DNA from: JAICIG01 sp035532215
GTDB lineage: Bacteria > Planctomycetota > Planctomycetia > Pirellulales > JAICIG01
Assembly (NCBI GenBank): GCA_035532215.1
Contig: DATKRK010000345.1
Span: 1 to 6,688, forward strand
Direction of reading: 5' to 3'
DNA: 6,688 nucleotides
Both the position numbers and the translations under genes were made by a program. Positions 4,532 through 6,688 of this stretch are shown here, in pieces. How positions within the stretch are numbered: the first letter of the stretch is position 1; every line of letters starts with the position of its first letter. Under the pieces are notes generated by a model, which was not told the DNA's origin, searched no databases, and worked only from the letters and a program-made list of their open reading frames with translations.

Positions 4532-6688
4532 ATGAGCACTGCCGGTTCCAGTCAACGAGCATCCGCCTTGCCGCCGGCCGTGAGCCAGTCCGGCGAAATG
4601 ACGAATCCCCCGATCGAGGAGGCGGCTGTCGAGGGCTCGGGCGGGGGCATTCATGGCGCCGATCCCGACGAGCGCACGGTCATTTCTCAACGGCCGCCGC
4701 TCACGCCGACCGGCGCCGGACGACCGGCCCCGCCGTTCGAACTCGAAAAGCTACTGGCGGGCGAACGGCTGAACCATTTCGAGCTGCGCGAGTACGTGGG
4801 CGGCGGCGGCATGGGCGCCGTATTCCGGGCGCTCGACACGATGTTGAATCGCGAGGTGGCGCTGAAGGTGCTCTCGCGCGATCAAGGGGCCGACGAAGAG
4901 ACGCGCCGCCGCTTCCAGAACGAGGCGCAATCGGCCGCCCGCTTGGATCACGAGAACATCGCCCGCGTGTTCTACGTCGGCGAAGACAAAGGGCTCAACT
5001 ACATCGTTTTCGAGTTCATCGAGGGGATCAATCTCCGAGAGTTCGTGGAGAAAAAGGGCCCTCTGCCGCTGGCCGAAGCGATCAGCTACACGCTGCAAAT
5101 CGCCGACGCGCTGGCTCACGCCTGCAGCCGAGACGTCGTCCACCGCGATATCAAGCCCTCGAACGTCATTATCACCGAAGACGGCCGGGCCAAGCTGGTC
5201 GACATGGGGCTGGCCCGGCTGCACCAGGTGCAGCCCGAGGGCGAAGATCTGACGGCCAGCGGAGTCACGCTGGGCACGTTCGACTATATCTCTCCCGAGC
5301 AGGCCCGCGACCCGCGGATCGCCGACGTTCGCAGCGACATCTACTCCCTCGGCTGCACGGTCTATTTCATGCTCACCGCGCGGCCGCCGTTTCCGGAAGG
5401 CACGGTCCTGCAGAAACTGCTGCAACACAACAGCGACGCTCCGCCCGACCCTCGCGAGCTGAACCCGGAATTGCCAGAAGAGCTGTCGCCGGTGATCCGC
5501 AAGATGCTGGCCAAAGACCCGCGGCGCCGCTATCAACACCCCAGCGAGTTGATCGACGACCTCTGCCTGCTGGCGGAACAGATCGGCTGTCCGACGCCCG
5601 GGCCGGGGCGAATGGCGCCTTGGGTTCCGGCGAAAGCGCCGGCGCGCGTTTCCATGATCCAGCGTCATTTGCCGTGGATCATTCCCGTCGCCGCCTTGCT
5701 GGCGATCGTGGCGATCCTCGATCGCTGGCAACTCGACGATCTCGATCAACCGCGAACGTCAAAACCGGCCTTAGGGCGAAGCGGCGTCTCGACTCGCGAT
5801 AATCGAGTGGCCGGCGGCCCTCTCACGACTGCGCCGAAAGACGGCCAGTCCGTATCCAGCGCAGGCGAGAACGGTGCGGAGGGCGAAGTCGAGACCGAGG
5901 ATGCGCCCGTCCCTGTCAGTCCGTCTGCCGACCGCTCTTCCGTTCGCGAAGAGACTGCTCGGACCGGGGGCGAACGAGACTCGCCATCGACATCCCCAAA
6001 AGACCCTCGCGCCGCGTCTGCCAATCCGGCGAAGCCCGACCAACCGCTCGCCCGGACTTCACCGCCGGAAGGCGACCGACCGGCGGGCGAGGATGCTTCG
6101 AATTTAAACGCTTCGAATCCGAGAAGTGCAGTCCCTTCGAAACGAGTCGCCCAGGAAGCCTCGGCTGTTGACGGGGCGAAAGTCGAGGTAGACGACCCGG
6201 CGAAGCCTGCGGAAAGTCTCGCTCCGGCCAAGACGCCAACCGAAGATTTGCCGCCATGGCTGTTGGTCGTCGGCGAGGGGGAAGGGCCGCAGCGCTACTC
6301 CACTTTGTCGGCAGCCTGCAACGCGGCCAAGAGCGGAGACATCATTGAGCTGCGTTATAGCGGTCCGCGACAGGAAATTCCCATCACTGTGGAAAACAAA
6401 AGCCTCAGCATTCGCGCCAAGGAGCCGAATCAACCGGTGGTGGCGTTTTCTCCAAACGACGCCGATCCCTACCTCTTTCCGCATAGCATGCTGCGCATTG
6501 TGGGCGGCAGCCTGCGGCTGCTGAATGTCGGCTTCGAGATGCGCCTTCCTCGCGGCGTTCCTTCGGAGAATTGGACGCTGTTCGAGGCGCAAAGGGTGGA
6601 ATCGCTCGATCTGAACAAGTGTACGTTGACCGTCGTGAATTGGTCGGACCTGGGCGGGGCGTTTCACGACAAGGTTTCGTTCTTCCAT
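4532..6688 (+). CDS. Transmembrane Ser/Thr protein kinase with beta-helix-like C-terminal domain, 3' end beyond window
   Basis: A membrane-anchored Hanks-type (PknB-like) kinase; 719 codons are visible, with no stop before the edge. After a Pro/Gly-rich N-terminal tail (1-78) comes the kinase domain (about 79-350): glycine loop VGGGGMGAVF (89-98), ATP lysine K112 in VALKV, catalytic HRDIKPSN (204-211, D206), Mg-binding DMG (224-226) where DFG is usual, and TFDYISPEQ with SPE (254-256). One TM helix lies near 380-396. A disordered linker of about 175 residues rich in Ser, Pro, Ala, Glu and Asp follows. From about 574, a domain with RYSTLSAACNAAKSGDIIEL and repeated short strands resembles the start of a right-handed parallel beta-helix, probably periplasmic. 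All catalytic residues are present, so it should be active. The ATG at 4532 is the first in frame after a TAG at 4442, but no Shine-Dalgarno precedes it. The ligand and targets are unknown. Confidence 0.93.
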   Translation, partial: MSTAGSSQRASALPPAVSQSGEMTNPPIEEAAVEGSGGGIHGADPDERTVISQRPPLTPTGAGRPAPPFELEKLLAGERLNHFELREYVGGGGMGAVFRALDTMLNREVALKVLSRDQGADEETRRRFQNEAQSAARLDHENIARVFYVGEDKGLNYIVFEFIEGINLREFVEKKGPLPLAEAISYTLQIADALAHACSRDVVHRDIKPSNVIITEDGRAKLVDMGLARLHQVQPEGEDLTASGVTLGTFDYISPEQARDPRIADVRSDIYSLGCTVYFMLTARPPFPEGTVLQKLLQHNSDAPPDPRELNPELPEELSPVIRKMLAKDPRRRYQHPSELIDDLCLLAEQIGCPTPGPGRMAPWVPAKAPARVSMIQRHLPWIIPVAALLAIVAILDRWQLDDLDQPRTSKPALGRSGVSTRDNRVAGGPLTTAPKDGQSVSSAGENGAEGEVETEDAPVPVSPSADRSSVREETARTGGERDSPSTSPKDPRAASANPAKPDQPLARTSPPEGDRPAGEDASNLNASNPRSAVPSKRVAQEASAVDGAKVEVDDPAKPAESLAPAKTPTEDLPPWLLVVGEGEGPQRYSTLSAACNAAKSGDIIELRYSGPRQEIPITVENKSLSIRAKEPNQPVVAFSPNDADPYLFPHSMLRIVGGSLRLLNVGFEMRLPRGVPSENWTLFEAQRVESLDLNKCTLTVVNWSDLGGAFHDKVSFFH

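Noticed and set aside
4751..5749. A 332-codon minus-strand frame opposite the kinase
   Set aside because: It is a shadow of the kinase reading frame, which holds every Hanks motif in order.
6095..6118. Direct repeat GCTTCGAAT (6095-6103 and 6110-6118)
   Set aside because: It lies in the low-complexity linker of the kinase and simply encodes a repeated Ala-Ser-Asn; there is no sign of a longer repeat array.

Overview
The window looks like a piece of a GC-rich bacterial chromosome, most likely from a planctomycete of the Pirellulales type. The pointers are a transmembrane Ser/Thr kinase whose C-terminal half is a long linker plus a predicted parallel beta-helix, a short orphan ribbon-helix-helix protein of HicB type, several genes with no Shine-Dalgarno sequence, and a bacterial type A RNase P RNA with an extra helix. 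This is inference from gene style; no rRNA or other phylogenetic marker protein is present.

Layout, left to right. Bases 1-150 are an unresolved edge that may hold the first codons of a divergent minus-strand gene. Bases 151-2352 (+) encode a complete P1B-type heavy-metal ATPase, probably a Zn2+/Cd2+/Pb2+ exporter. After a 94-base gap with three small inverted repeats, 2447-2902 (+) encodes a 151-residue protein of the 'host attachment' (AtsE-like) family. A stem-loop follows its stop codon. Bases 3012-3451 (+) are the RNase P RNA gene (rnpB), closed by its P1 helix and a T7 tract. Bases 3475-3909 (-) encode a convergent 144-residue ribbon-helix-helix protein with no toxin partner. Bases 3910-4531 are a 622-base gap in which I find no convincing gene, only inverted repeats and weak signals. 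From 4532 to the right edge (+) runs the first 719 codons of a membrane-anchored Ser/Thr kinase, unfinished in this window.

There is little sign of one joint pathway. The ATPase and the attachment-family gene may share a transcript. rnpB is a housekeeping RNA for tRNA 5' maturation. The ribbon-helix-helix gene and the kinase look like separate regulatory units. The most informative items are the fine structure of the RNase P RNA (an additional hairpin of about 39 nt between helices P16 and P17, with the P6 pseudoknot retained by compensatory change) and the kinase (DMG in place of DFG, and a beta-helix ectodomain). I see no CRISPR array, insertion sequence, prophage or defence cassette.
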